Assembly (NCBI GenBank): GCA_021793175.1
Contig: JAJYTH010000002.1
Span: forward strand, 16,379 to 80,378
Source: Actinomycetes bacterium
GTDB lineage: Bacteria > Actinomycetota > Actinomycetes > Mycobacteriales > Pseudonocardiaceae
Direction: 5' to 3'
DNA: 64,000 nt
Position 1 is the first letter of the stretch; every line of letters begins with the position of its first letter. This document shows positions 51,071 to 61,019 of the stretch, in pieces. The notes under the pieces were generated by a model. That model saw only the letters and a list, made by a program, of their open reading frames with translations, ran no database searches and was not told where the DNA came from. A program made the translations under genes and the position numbers.

Positions 51071-52132
51071 TCAGTTTCCCGTCTTGTCGAAGGGGCTGGT
51101 GTCGATGCGGCGCAGCGCCTCGGTCACGTCGGCTTCCGAGACGTCGCGGTGCAGGACGAATCGCACTTTGCCGGCCATGGGCAGCGCCAGGATGCCGAGT
51201 GCGCGCAGTTTTTCCAATGTGGTCTCCACGTCGGGGACTCCGGCCAGCACGATATTGGTCTGCGGCTCGGTGACGTCCCAGCTGCGTTCGCGCAGCCCGG
51301 CCGCGAGCCTCGCGGCTTTGGCGTGGTCTGCGACGAGGTCGTCGACGCGGTCGAGGGCCACGAGACAGGCCGCCGCCAGCACTCCGCCCTGCCGGACGCC
51401 GCCGCCGAGCATCTGTCGCATCCGGCGCGCCTGTTCGACGAACTCCTCACTGCCCGCCACCACCGAGCCGACGGGCGCGCCGAGTCCCTTGCTGAAGCAG
51501 GCGGACACGCTGTCCACGCCGACTGTCAGGGCGGCGGGTGGGACTCCGAGTGCGACGGACGCGTTCCAGATGCGGGCACCGTCGAGGTGCACCCGCAGTC
51601 CGGTTTCGCGTGCGGCGGCGACGAGCTGGGCGTGTTCGTCGGGTGGGATCACCGCGCCACCCGCGGCGTTGTGGGTGTTCTCCAAGGACAGCAGTGTGGT
51701 GCGCAACGTGTAGTAGGGGCCGTCGCCGCCCACCGCGGCCCGCAGTGTCTGTGGGGTCGGGCGTCCGGGCCCGGCGTCGTGTTCGAGGGGGTCGGGCATA
51801 CCACCGGCCAGCCATGCGGCCGAGCCGAGTTCGTTGACCAGCACGTGGGCACCGCGAGGAGCCAGGAAGCGGTCACCTCGCCGCAGATGCGTCGACAACG
51901 CGATGAGGTTGGCCATGGTGCCGCTGGGCGTCCACAGTGCGGCGGGCATGCCCAGTGTCTCGGCGGCGCGTTCCTCCAACCTGCGGATGGTGGGGTCGAT
52001 GTCGATGACGTTGTCGCCGACCTCGGCTCTCGCCAGTGCCGACCGCATGTGCTCGTCCGGCCGGGTGAGTGTGTCCGAGCGGAAGTCGAGGGGGCGCTGA
52101 TCGGGTGCGGTGGAGTCGAAGGTCACGACTCG
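51071..52132 (-). CDS. Low-specificity L-threonine aldolase / beta-eliminating lyase
   Basis: DFRSDTLTRPDEHMRSALARAEVGDNVIDIDPTIRRLEERAAETLGM; LHLDGARIWNASVALG; CFSKGLGAPVGSVV; start approximate. Confidence 0.93.
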   Translation of the reverse strand, partial: RVVTFDSTAPDQRPLDFRSDTLTRPDEHMRSALARAEVGDNVIDIDPTIRRLEERAAETLGMPAALWTPSGTMANLIALSTHLRRGDRFLAPRGAHVLVNELGSAAWLAGGMPDPLEHDAGPGRPTPQTLRAAVGGDGPYYTLRTTLLSLENTHNAAGGAVIPPDEHAQLVAAARETGLRVHLDGARIWNASVALGVPPAALTVGVDSVSACFSKGLGAPVGSVVAGSEEFVEQARRMRQMLGGGVRQGGVLAAACLVALDRVDDLVADHAKAARLAAGLRERSWDVTEPQTNIVLAGVPDVETTLEKLRALGILALPMAGKVRFVLHRDVSEADVTEALRRIDTSPFDKTGN

Positions 52133-52250
52133 ATCACACCACATGGGTGATCGGGGAGCCATGAACGGGTGAGATTGTTCTCGTGTGCAACCGTGGGGCC
52201 GGGGCTTTCCGTCTCCACCGTCGACAACACGACCGACCGGAGAAATCCGC

Positions 52251-52772
52251 GTGGCCCACCATGACGATCAGGAGTTTGCGGAGTACTTCGCCGCTAAGCG
52301 AGATTCCGTCCGTCGGACGGCCTACCTGCTGTGCGGGGACTGGCACCGCGCCGACGACCTCGCGCAGACGGCGTTCGTGTCGCTGCACCGCAGGTGGCGC
52401 AAGATCCGCGACCGCGCGGCCGTGGACGCGTACATGCGCAAGACGTTGGTACGCGCGGCCATCGACGAGTCGCGGCGGCCGTGGCGGCGGGAGCGGCACA
52501 CCGACAAGGTGCCCGAACCCGTGGTGGTCGGTACGGGCGACGGTGATTCGGTGGCCGAGACCGTCAGCGCGCGTGCCGATCTGCTCGCCGGGCTGGCTCG
52601 GGTGCCGCCGAAGCAACGTGCCGTGCTGGTACTGCGCTACTTCGAGGGGCTCGACGTGAGCAGCGTGGCGCGGGTCCTCGGCTGTAGTGAGGGCAACGTC
52701 AAAAGCCAGACGTCGCGGGGGCTGGCGAATCTGCGGGCCGTGTTGGGTGAGGAGGTGGACACACGTGGATGA
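52251..52772 (+). CDS. SigE-like family RNA polymerase sigma factor
   Basis: EFAEYFAAKRDSVRRTAYLLCGDWHRADDLAQTAFVSLHRRW; VPPKQRAVLVLRYFEGLDVSSVARVLGCSEGNVKSQTSRGL. Confidence 0.94.
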   Translation: MAHHDDQEFAEYFAAKRDSVRRTAYLLCGDWHRADDLAQTAFVSLHRRWRKIRDRAAVDAYMRKTLVRAAIDESRRPWRRERHTDKVPEPVVVGTGDGDSVAETVSARADLLAGLARVPPKQRAVLVLRYFEGLDVSSVARVLGCSEGNVKSQTSRGLANLRAVLGEEVDTRG

Positions 52773-53514
52773 GCGTCGACTCGAACAGCTGTTGCGCGAC
52801 GCGGTGGACGACCCGCCCGAGCCGTCTTTCACCGTGGACGACGTCGCTGCCGCATCGCGCCGCGCCACTGCGAGGCGGCGCTCGTTCGTCGCGGGTGCGG
52901 TGGCGGCCGTGGTGTTCGTCGGCTCGGCGGTGGGTGTCGTGGCCGCCGTGTCGGGTGACGAGGCCGTGGTGTCCACGGCGCTGGCACCGGCCGAGGAGGA
53001 CGTGTCGGGACGGATTTCAGAAAAATCTTCCGCCGAGGGGCAACCTAGCGGTGACTCGGAGCGTGACCATAGTGCGCCGGGGGGACCCGGCGTCCAGAAC
53101 TTCCCCGAGGTGTCGCCGAAGCAGGGCGGCGGGACCGACGGGGAGGACGGCCCTCGGGCCGAAGGCACCTCCGGGTGCGACACGGTGGATCGGGAGCTCG
53201 CCACTGCCCTCGCTGGCGAGCTCCCGGTCGACCCGATCGGCGAGGCGATCCCCTACAGCCCGTGCTTCGAGGCCGACAACCGTGCGGCCGCCTACCGCGT
53301 GCCGGGCGGCACCATCGCGGTGGTCTTCGACCCGGGTAATGCGCGCGTGTTCGACGTTCCTCACGAGGTCGCGAGTGCCACCGCTGTGGTCGGAGTGAGC
53401 GGCGGGAAGCTCGCCGTGATCGGCATCGCGGTGGACAGCAAGGACGAGGCGGACGTGCCGCTGCGGGACGAGCTTCCTAGGATCGCCGAACGCGTCGCCG
53501 CCGTGCTGGACTAG
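52765..53514 (+). CDS. Single-TM protein coupled to the sigma factor, putative anti-sigma factor
   Basis: MDERRLEQLLRDAVDDPPEPSFTVDDVAAASRRATARRRSFVAGAVAAVVFVGSAVGVVAAVSGD; 8-bp overlap with sigma gene. Confidence 0.7.
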   Translation: MDERRLEQLLRDAVDDPPEPSFTVDDVAAASRRATARRRSFVAGAVAAVVFVGSAVGVVAAVSGDEAVVSTALAPAEEDVSGRISEKSSAEGQPSGDSERDHSAPGGPGVQNFPEVSPKQGGGTDGEDGPRAEGTSGCDTVDRELATALAGELPVDPIGEAIPYSPCFEADNRAAAYRVPGGTIAVVFDPGNARVFDVPHEVASATAVVGVSGGKLAVIGIAVDSKDEADVPLRDELPRIAERVAAVLD

Positions 53515-54296
53515 CCGAACGCCGTGTTGGCCAGCCACAGGTCGAGCAGTTCCGCCTCGCCGCGCACGTCGAACGTGCCGTCCGGCGTGCGACGGCGGTA
53601 GACGAGCAGCAGCAACTCCGTCAGTGGGGCGCGCACGGTGACGGTCGCGTCCCCGGTTCGCCCGTACTCCCTGCTCCAGCGGATCGACTCGCCGGTGGCG
53701 TCCACCCACCAGGAGGTGTCGGCGTCGGTGGCGGCGAACCGCAGTGTGTGGTCCTCTCCCAGCAGCTCGCGCTTGGTCGGGTCCACCTCCAGTTGCTGCG
53801 GGAGCGAGATGAGTTCCAGCCATTCGTCGAGGCCGTCGGCGGCGGTGTCGTGATCGAGTGCGAAGGCGGCGCCGACGGCCAGCGCGGCGTCGGCCCGGTG
53901 GATCACGGTCTCATGCAGGAACCGCCGGGCCCAGAACGCCGAGGTACGTCCGGGCACAGCCGTCCACAGCCGGAGGTCCGGGCCCGCGGCCGCCAGGGTT
54001 TCGGCGAGGCGGACGGCGCCCGAGGTGAGCCACCCGGCGAGTACACCGTGATCGACGTCCGTGTCGGCCGACAGCGTGCGCAGCTCAGTGTCCGGTGGCG
54101 GCTCGGTGGCCCCCGTCGTGACGATCGTTTCCACCCAGCGGTGGCCCGCACCGACATGGCGTACGAGCTGCGCGAGGTTCCAACCGGGGCAGGAGGGCAC
54201 GGCAGTGCCGAGGTCGGTGCCGAAAAGATGCCCGGCGAACAGTTCGGTCTGTGCGGCGATGCCTGCGCACAGGCGGCCATGGTTGAAAGAGCTCAT
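53511..54296 (-). CDS. Maleylpyruvate isomerase family (MDMPI/DinB-like) mycothiol-dependent protein
   Basis: LGTAVPSCPGWNLAQLVRHVGAGHRWVETIV; FLHETVIHRADAALAVG. Confidence 0.9.
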   Translation of the reverse strand: MSSFNHGRLCAGIAAQTELFAGHLFGTDLGTAVPSCPGWNLAQLVRHVGAGHRWVETIVTTGATEPPPDTELRTLSADTDVDHGVLAGWLTSGAVRLAETLAAAGPDLRLWTAVPGRTSAFWARRFLHETVIHRADAALAVGAAFALDHDTAADGLDEWLELISLPQQLEVDPTKRELLGEDHTLRFAATDADTSWWVDATGESIRWSREYGRTGDATVTVRAPLTELLLLVYRRRTPDGTFDVRGEAELLDLWLANTAFG

Positions 54297-54386
54297 GGCA
54301 GGTGGACAACTCCTCGGCGTCGAACTCATCGCTGCGGGCGGTCACTATCGCGTCCCGCCCTCGGCAAGGTGGCACACTATCCCGCC

Positions 54387-54968
54387 ATGACGTCCGCAGC
54401 GACTACGCCGAAGGGTGAGCGCAGGCGTGCCGCTCTCGTCGCGGCCGCGGCCGAGCTGTTGGCGGAGGGTGGGTTCGACGTCGTGCGTCATCGTGCGGTC
54501 GCCGAACGGGCCGGGTTGCCGCTGGCCTCGACCACCTACTACTTCGACTCTCTCGACGAGCTGCTCAGCGCGGCGATGGAGCACCACGGTCGGACCGAAC
54601 TCGCCGCCGGGCGTGCCCGGTTGGCCGAACTGGCCACCGAGAGCCGGGACGTGGACGCGGTGGTGGAGTTGGTGCTCGACCTGCTGCTGGGCCAGGACCG
54701 GAGTTTCGAGGCGGTGGTGTTGCGGTACGAGCGGTTCGTCGGCACGGCCCGCAGGCCTCACCTGCGGCCGTTGATGCGGACGTTGGCGGTCGAGCTGCGG
54801 GAACTGCTCACCGAGATCTTCACGCGTTCGGGCTTCACCGACATCGACGCCGAGCGACTGGAACGGCTCATCTCGTTGGTGGACGGCGCGGTCGTCAACG
54901 CGCTCATCGAGGTCGCCCCCGATCCCCGCGCGGTCGCCGCGCGTGTGCTGCGCGAAGCCCTGAGTTGA
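54387..54968 (+). CDS. TetR family transcriptional regulator
   Basis: KGERRRAALVAAAAELLAEGGFDVVRHRAVAERAGLPLASTTYYFDSLDELLSAAM HTH; divergent from the MDMPI-family gene. Confidence 0.92.
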   Translation: MTSAATTPKGERRRAALVAAAAELLAEGGFDVVRHRAVAERAGLPLASTTYYFDSLDELLSAAMEHHGRTELAAGRARLAELATESRDVDAVVELVLDLLLGQDRSFEAVVLRYERFVGTARRPHLRPLMRTLAVELRELLTEIFTRSGFTDIDAERLERLISLVDGAVVNALIEVAPDPRAVAARVLREALS

Positions 54969-55093
54969 GCACTTGAGTCGAGCCGCCGATCCCCGTGGAC
55001 GACACCGTGGGTCGGGCGAGTGGGTCGGGCGAGAGCACGTTCACGCGACCCTGATCCGGGGTCGGTGGCCACGGCGTGGCTAGCCTTGGCCGT

Positions 55094-56524
55094 GTGACGG
55101 ACAAGCCCCGAATCCCGAACGTGCTCGCCGGCCGGTACGCCTCTGTCGAATTGGCGCGACTGTGGTCGCCGGAGTACAAGGTCAGACTGGAACGCGACCT
55201 GTGGCTGGCGGTGTTGAAAGCGCAGCACGAACTCGGGGTCGACGTGCCCGACGGTGTGGTGGCCGACTACGAGCGGGTCATCGACCGGATCGACCTCGAC
55301 TCCATCGCCGAGCGGGAACGCGTCACCCGCCACGACGTCAAGGCGCGGATCGAGGAGTTCAACGCTCTGGCCGGGCACGAACACGTGCACAAGGGCATGA
55401 CGTCGCGGGACCTCACCGAGAACGTCGAACAACTGCAGGTGCGCCGGTCGCTGGAACACATCCGGGTCCGGGTGGCCGCTGTGCTGGCGCGGCTCGCCGA
55501 GCTCGCCACCCAGCACAGCGAGTTGGTGATGGCGGGGCGTTCGCACAACGTCGCCGCGCAGGCCACCACCCTCGGCAAACGGTTCGCCATGGTCGCCGAC
55601 GAACTGCTGGTGGCGTTCGACCGGCTCGACGACCTCATCGCCCGCTATCCGCTGCGGGGAATCAAGGGCCCGGTCGGCACGGCGCAGGACATGCTGGACC
55701 TGCTCGGCGACTCGTCGCGGCTGGTGGAGCTGGAGCGCAGGGTCGCCGCGCACCTCGGTTTCGAGCGGGTGCTCACCAGCGTGGGCCAGGTCTACCCGAG
55801 GTCGCTGGACTTCGACGTGCTGTCGACGTTGGTGCAGCTCGCGGCGGCGCCGTCGAATCTCGCCACCACGATCCGGTTGATGGCGGGCCACGAACTCGTC
55901 ACCGAGGGCTTCAAGCCCGGTCAGGTCGGTTCGTCGGCGATGCCGCACAAGATGAACACCCGTTCCTGCGAGCGCGTCAACGGGCTCGCGGTCGTCCTGC
56001 GCGGCTATCTGTCGATGGTCGGCGAGCTGGCCGGTGACCAGTGGAACGAGGGCGACGTGTCCGATTCGGTGGTGCGCCGGGTCGCGCTGCCGGACGCGTT
56101 CTTCGCCCTCGACGGGCTGTTGGAGACGTTCGCGACCGTGCTCGCCGAGTTCGGAGCCTTCCCCGCCGTGATCGACCGGGAGCTGGCGCGGTATCTGCCG
56201 TTCCTCGCCACCACGAAGGTGCTCATGGCCGCTGTTCGTGCGGGAGTGGGCCGGGAGGTCGCGCACGAGGCGATCAAGGAGCACGCCGTGGCCGTCGCGC
56301 TGGCCATGCGCGAGCAGGGGCAGCAGGACAACGACCTCGTCGAACGGCTGGCAGCCGACGACCGGCTCCCGTTGGGCGCCGAGGAGCTGAGGGCGTTGTT
56401 GGACGAGAAGTTGTCCTTCACGGGCACGGCGGGGGCACAGGTGGCGGCGGTGGTCGACCGGGTAGCAGACATCGTTCGGCGGTTCCCGGAAGCAGCGTCA
56501 TACGAACCCGGGCCGATCCTCTAG
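55094..56524 (+). CDS. purB: Adenylosuccinate lyase
   Basis: HVHKGMTSRDLTENVEQLQ; GRSHNVAAQATTLGKR; SSAMPHKMNTRSCERVNGL. Confidence 0.96.
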   Translation: MTDKPRIPNVLAGRYASVELARLWSPEYKVRLERDLWLAVLKAQHELGVDVPDGVVADYERVIDRIDLDSIAERERVTRHDVKARIEEFNALAGHEHVHKGMTSRDLTENVEQLQVRRSLEHIRVRVAAVLARLAELATQHSELVMAGRSHNVAAQATTLGKRFAMVADELLVAFDRLDDLIARYPLRGIKGPVGTAQDMLDLLGDSSRLVELERRVAAHLGFERVLTSVGQVYPRSLDFDVLSTLVQLAAAPSNLATTIRLMAGHELVTEGFKPGQVGSSAMPHKMNTRSCERVNGLAVVLRGYLSMVGELAGDQWNEGDVSDSVVRRVALPDAFFALDGLLETFATVLAEFGAFPAVIDRELARYLPFLATTKVLMAAVRAGVGREVAHEAIKEHAVAVALAMREQGQQDNDLVERLAADDRLPLGAEELRALLDEKLSFTGTAGAQVAAVVDRVADIVRRFPEAASYEPGPIL

Positions 56525-56536
56525 GCGGCCCGCGTC

Positions 56537-57463
56537 ATGACGACGCTGTTGCTGTTCGGGCTGGCAGGTTTTCTGGCCCAGTTCGTGTCGGGCACGCTCG
56601 GTATGGGCTACGGGATGACGTCCACCACCGCGTTGGTGGCGTTCGGTACCGCACCGGCCATCGCTTCGGCGTCGGCGCATTTCGCGCAGGTGGGAACGTC
56701 GCTGGCCTCGGGGGTGTCGCACTGGCGGTTCCGCAACGTCGACTGGCGGACGGTCGGCATCCTGTCCGGGCCCGGTGCCGTGGGCGCTGTGCTGGGTGCG
56801 GTGCTGCTCGTGTCGTTCTCGGGTGACTTCGCCGCGGCGTGGATCAGCGTGATCCTGTTCGCGTTGGGTCTGTACGTGCTTGTGCGATTCGCGTTTCTGC
56901 GGCTGGGCAAGTTGCTTGTGGACAAACGGCCCGGTGCGCGTTTCCTCGCGCCACTGGGGTTTGTGGCGGGGTTCGTCGACGCCACGGGTGGCGGTGGCTG
57001 GGGGCCGGTGGCGACCACGACGTTGTTGTCGAGCGGGCGGCTGGAACCCCGCAAGGTCGTCGGCTCGGTGCAGGCGGCCGAGTTCGTGGTCACCGTGGCC
57101 GCGAGTGTGGCGTTCCTGGCGGCGTTGTCGATGTCCGGCATGAACTTCACCGTCGTCATCGGCCTGTTGGTGGGCGGGGTGTTGGCCGCGCCGATCGGCG
57201 CGGCGCTCGCCCGTCGCATGCCGCCTCGACTGCTCGGTACGGCCGCGGGTGGTCTGATCGTGTTGACCAACGGCTGGCTGTTGCTGGGTGTGCTCGGCGC
57301 TTCCGCCGCCGTCGTCTGGCTCTCCTACGGCGCGTTGAGCGTGCTGATCGCGGTCGCGGTCGTGGCCGCCGTTCGCTCGATGCGCGAGGAACGGCGGGTC
57401 GACGCTGCGGCCGTCGAGGACGGGACGTTGAGCGAGGTCGGCGAGCGGAGTGCCCGTCGGTGA
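56537..57463 (+). CDS. TauE/SafE family sulfite exporter-like membrane protein
   Basis: AGFLAQFVSGTLGMGYGMTSTTALVAFG; GFVAGFVDATGGGGWGPVATTTLLSSG; 8+ TM. Confidence 0.92.
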   Translation: MTTLLLFGLAGFLAQFVSGTLGMGYGMTSTTALVAFGTAPAIASASAHFAQVGTSLASGVSHWRFRNVDWRTVGILSGPGAVGAVLGAVLLVSFSGDFAAAWISVILFALGLYVLVRFAFLRLGKLLVDKRPGARFLAPLGFVAGFVDATGGGGWGPVATTTLLSSGRLEPRKVVGSVQAAEFVVTVAASVAFLAALSMSGMNFTVVIGLLVGGVLAAPIGAALARRMPPRLLGTAAGGLIVLTNGWLLLGVLGASAAVVWLSYGALSVLIAVAVVAAVRSMREERRVDAAAVEDGTLSEVGERSARR

Positions 57464-57479
57464 CGTGGTGCTCGGCGGG

Positions 57480-58115
57480 TCAGATCGTGATGGGCTCGCC
57501 GTGGGGCGCGACGCGCACCTCCGTTCCGTCGGGTGCGAGGTTGGTGTACAGCCCGATGTACGTGGACGGGCGGGCCAGCACGGCTTCGTGGACGGGGATG
57601 GCCAGCTTCGGGGACACTGCCCGCAGGTACTCGACGGCTTCGGCGGCCTTGAGCCACGGCCCCGCCGTGGGCAGGGCGAGCACGTCGACGCGTTGTTCGG
57701 GCACGAAGAAAGCGTCGCCGGGGTGGAAGAACGCGCCGTTGTCGACCAGGTAGCCGACGTTGGGGACCACCGGGATGTCGGTGTGGATGGTCGCGTGTTG
57801 ACCGCCGACGACGGTGACGCGGGTTCCGCCGAGGTCGAAGGTGTCGCCCGGCTGGGCGGTGGTGACGTCGATCTCCAGGTTGTCGATGGTCTTAGTGGTG
57901 CCGGCGTCCACGATGAGGCGGGCCGACGGGTTGGCCTTCAGCAGCGCGGGCAGTTTCTCGGTGTCGATGTGGTCGTAGTGCTGGTGGGTGATGAGGACGG
58001 CGTCGAGGTCGCGCAGGGATTCGAAGCCTGTGGAGAACGCCCCGGGGTCGAGCAGCAATCGGGCGTGTTCGGTTTCCAGCAATACGCAGGAGTGTCCGAA
58101 GTGAACGAGCTTCAC
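57480..58115 (-). CDS. MBL-fold metallohydrolase (UlaG-like)
   Basis: MKLVHFGHSCVLLETEHARLLLDPGAF; LITHQHYDHIDTEKL. Confidence 0.93.
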   Translation of the reverse strand: MKLVHFGHSCVLLETEHARLLLDPGAFSTGFESLRDLDAVLITHQHYDHIDTEKLPALLKANPSARLIVDAGTTKTIDNLEIDVTTAQPGDTFDLGGTRVTVVGGQHATIHTDIPVVPNVGYLVDNGAFFHPGDAFFVPEQRVDVLALPTAGPWLKAAEAVEYLRAVSPKLAIPVHEAVLARPSTYIGLYTNLAPDGTEVRVAPHGEPITI

Positions 58116-58173
58116 GTGAGCTCCCCCTTGTTGACGAATTGTCAGTAAACTGTGGCTTCTCTACGCTGACAGC

Positions 58174-59652
58174 ATGACGAGCACCACGCAGGCCGTCGAG
58201 ACATTCAACTCACTCGATCCGGCGACCGATGAGGTCGTGGGCACGTATCCCGTGCACACCGACGACGACGTGAACGCCGCTGTGGCCAGGGCGAAGCAGG
58301 CTTTTCGGTGGTGGTCCTCGCTCGGTTTCGCGGGACGTGCCGAACGCCTGCGTCGGTGGAAGAGCATCATCGCCAGGCGAATGCCCGAATTGTGCGCCGT
58401 GGTCGGTGCCGAGACCGGCAAACCGGTCGGCGACGCCCAGTTGGAAGTGGTGCTCGCCGTCGAGCACATCGAATGGGCCGCCCGTAACGCGCGCAAGGTG
58501 CTCGGTTCCAAACGACGCGCGTCCGGCCTGCTGTTGGCGAACCAAGCGGCCACCGTCGAATACCAGCCGTTGGGCGTGGTCGGCGTCATCGGGCCGTGGA
58601 ACTATCCCGTCTTCACCCCGCTGGGCTCCATCGGTTACGCGCTCGCGGCGGGCAACGCGGTGGTGTTCAAACCCAGTGAGTACACGCCCGGTGTCGGCGC
58701 CTGGCTGGTGGACACCTTCGCCGAAGCGGTACCGGAACACCCCGTGTTGCAGCTGGTCACCGGTTTCGGCGCCACGGGAGCGGCCCTGACCCACGCGGAC
58801 GTCGACAAGATCGCGTTCACCGGTTCGGCCGCCACCGGGAAGAAGATCATGGCGGCGGCCGCCGAACGGCTCACCCCGGTGATCATCGAAGCGGGCGGCA
58901 AGGACCCGCTGCTCGTGGACGCCGACGCCGACCTCGACGCCGCGGCCGACGCCGCCGTGTGGGGCGCGTTCTCCAACGCGGGACAGACCTGCGTGGGTGT
59001 CGAACGCGTCTACGTCCACACCGCCGTGTACGACGTGTTCGTGGAAAAGGTCACCGAACGTGCACGCACGGTTCGGGCGGGCGAGCACTACGGGCCCATG
59101 ACCATGCCCTCACAACTGGATGTCGTGCGCAGGCACATCGCCGACGCCCTCGCCAAGGGAGGGCGCGCGCTGCTCGGCGGGACCGACGCGGTGGGTGACC
59201 GCTACGTGCGGCCCACGGTCCTGGTGGACGTGCCGGAGGACTCCGAGGCCGTGCGAGAGGAGACCTTCGGGCCGACCGTCACCGTCACGCGGGTGGCCGA
59301 CATGGACGAGGCCGTGGCGAAGGCCAACGACTCCAGCTACGGGCTCGGGTCCACCGTCTTCTCCCGGCGCCGGGGTGAGGAATTGGCTCGACGTCTGCGA
59401 ACGGGCATGACGGCGATCAACGCGCCGTTGTCGTTCGCGGGGATCGCCTCGCTGCCGTTCGGCGGTGTCGGCCACTCCGGTTTCGGGCGCATCCACGGCC
59501 CCGAGGGACTACGGGAGTTCGCGAGGCCGAAGGCCGTCGCCAGGCAACGGTTCCGCATGCCGCTGGCGTTGACCACGTTCGCCAGGACCGCCAGGACCGA
59601 CGAGTTCGTGGGCAAACTCATCGCGACGTGGCACGGCAGGCACGGCAGGTAG
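58174..59652 (+). CDS. Succinate-semialdehyde dehydrogenase-type aldehyde dehydrogenase
   Basis: GVIGPWNYPVFTPLGSIGYALAAGNAVVFKPSE; FTGSAATGKKIM; EAGGKDPLLV; NAGQTCVGVERVY. Confidence 0.93.
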   Translation: MTSTTQAVETFNSLDPATDEVVGTYPVHTDDDVNAAVARAKQAFRWWSSLGFAGRAERLRRWKSIIARRMPELCAVVGAETGKPVGDAQLEVVLAVEHIEWAARNARKVLGSKRRASGLLLANQAATVEYQPLGVVGVIGPWNYPVFTPLGSIGYALAAGNAVVFKPSEYTPGVGAWLVDTFAEAVPEHPVLQLVTGFGATGAALTHADVDKIAFTGSAATGKKIMAAAAERLTPVIIEAGGKDPLLVDADADLDAAADAAVWGAFSNAGQTCVGVERVYVHTAVYDVFVEKVTERARTVRAGEHYGPMTMPSQLDVVRRHIADALAKGGRALLGGTDAVGDRYVRPTVLVDVPEDSEAVREETFGPTVTVTRVADMDEAVAKANDSSYGLGSTVFSRRRGEELARRLRTGMTAINAPLSFAGIASLPFGGVGHSGFGRIHGPEGLREFARPKAVARQRFRMPLALTTFARTARTDEFVGKLIATWHGRHGR

Positions 59653-59658
59653 GGCTGT

Positions 59659-59694
59659 GAGCTGGGTGAACTGGGTGAGCTGGGTGAGCAGGTG
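59659..59694. repeat. Imperfect 9-bp tandem repeat (about 4 units)
   Basis: gagctgggt gaactgggt gagctgggt gagcaggtg immediately after the aldehyde dehydrogenase stop. Confidence 0.8.
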
Positions 59695-59819
59695 AGTACT
59701 GGTCCGACCGGGGATTAACGGGCGGGTTCTGCCCGGTTTTCCGCTCAAGACGTCCCCACACCCCGGACGAGCGTGTTAGAAACAGCACGTCGCTCGCGGC
59801 GATCCGACGGGGAGTGGTG

Positions 59820-60479
59820 ATGGGCGGCCATCCGCAGGGCTGGTACTCACCGCAGCAACACCCACAGCAGTATCAGCAGTGCCCGCAGCAGTCTCCCCAC
59901 GGACAGCAGCCCGGATATGCGCCCGGTGGTCCGCCCTCGCCGCACCCTTCCGGGTATCCCGGTGCCTATCCGCACAGGCCCGGCACGGCGATGGCGTATG
60001 TGTCGGCGGCTCTCTTTCTGCCCGCGGTGATCATGGCGTTCGTGTCCGCCGTCGTCGGGTGGAGCGGCACCGGGATCGGCAGTGAGATCGAGGTAGGGCT
60101 CGTCTTCTCGCTCGTCGGGCTATCGCTTCAGCGAAGCCATCACCGGTAACGGCGACTTCGCCATCGCCGCGACCATGACGACCGCGTGCACGGTGACCGC
60201 GCTTGCGGCCGCCATGGCGTTCCGACTCAATGTCGTTGGGTACTGGCAGTGGTCGGGATGATCGTCGTCTGCTACTACATCTACGCGTTGATCGACATGT
60301 TCATCGCCGGCGTAGGCGGCCTGATCCTGCTGCCGGTCGTGACGTTCCTGCTCTGGCTCGTCCCGACCGTGGTCGCGATGCTGCCGCCGGTCGGTAGGGC
60401 CATGCGGCGTTCCGGCCCGGGCGGCTACCCGCCCGGGTACGGCCAGAAGCCGATGCCGGATTACGGGCCCGGTTACTGA
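59820..60479 (+). pseudogene. Proline/glutamine-rich multi-TM membrane protein gene with two compensating frameshifts
   Basis: ORFs 59814..60149 and 60186..60479 share a frame; the gap between them reads in frame +1 as GYRFSEAITGNGDFAIAATMTTACTVTALAAAMAFRLNVV, a TM-like segment that would join both halves. Confidence 0.6.
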
Positions 60480-60779
60480 CCGGCGGGACCGGGACGCCGA
60501 AGCGGACCTCGGCTGAGCTGTTCGGACGACGCTCGACACCGCGCCGTCCGAACACCGATCGCACACTGTCACCGTCTCCGGCGGGGCTTGCGCCGATCCG
60601 GCGAATTGGCTTCGAGTGCCCCGCTTCGAGCAACGTCGTCCCCCACTCGTACGTCTTGCGGGTATAGGAGTCGGGTGACGAATGCGGTTCAAGGGGCCGA
60701 GGGGTGTCGGGGGCTCCTCGGTCCCTTGAGCTACGCTGCAAAGTGCATTGACCTGCGCAGAGTCTAGGAGCACCCTGTC

Positions 60780-61019
60780 GTGGCCCGAGTAGTCGTCGAC
60801 GTCATGCCCAAACCCGAGATCCTCGATCCCCAAGGCCAAGCGGTCGCCGGTGCGCTCGATCGCCTCGGATTCTCCGGAGTCACCGAAGTCCGCCAAGGCA
60901 AGCATTTCGAGCTGGAGGTCGACGACAGCGTCGACGACGAGACGCTCGCCAAGATCGCGGAAGGCTTCCTCGCCAACCCCGTGATCGAGGAGTGGACGAT
61001 TCGGAGGATCGACCAGTGA
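60780..61019 (+). CDS. purS: Phosphoribosylformylglycinamidine synthase subunit PurS
   Basis: [49 protein letters not shown]. Confidence 0.97.
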   Translation: MARVVVDVMPKPEILDPQGQAVAGALDRLGFSGVTEVRQGKHFELEVDDSVDDETLAKIAEGFLANPVIEEWTIRRIDQ

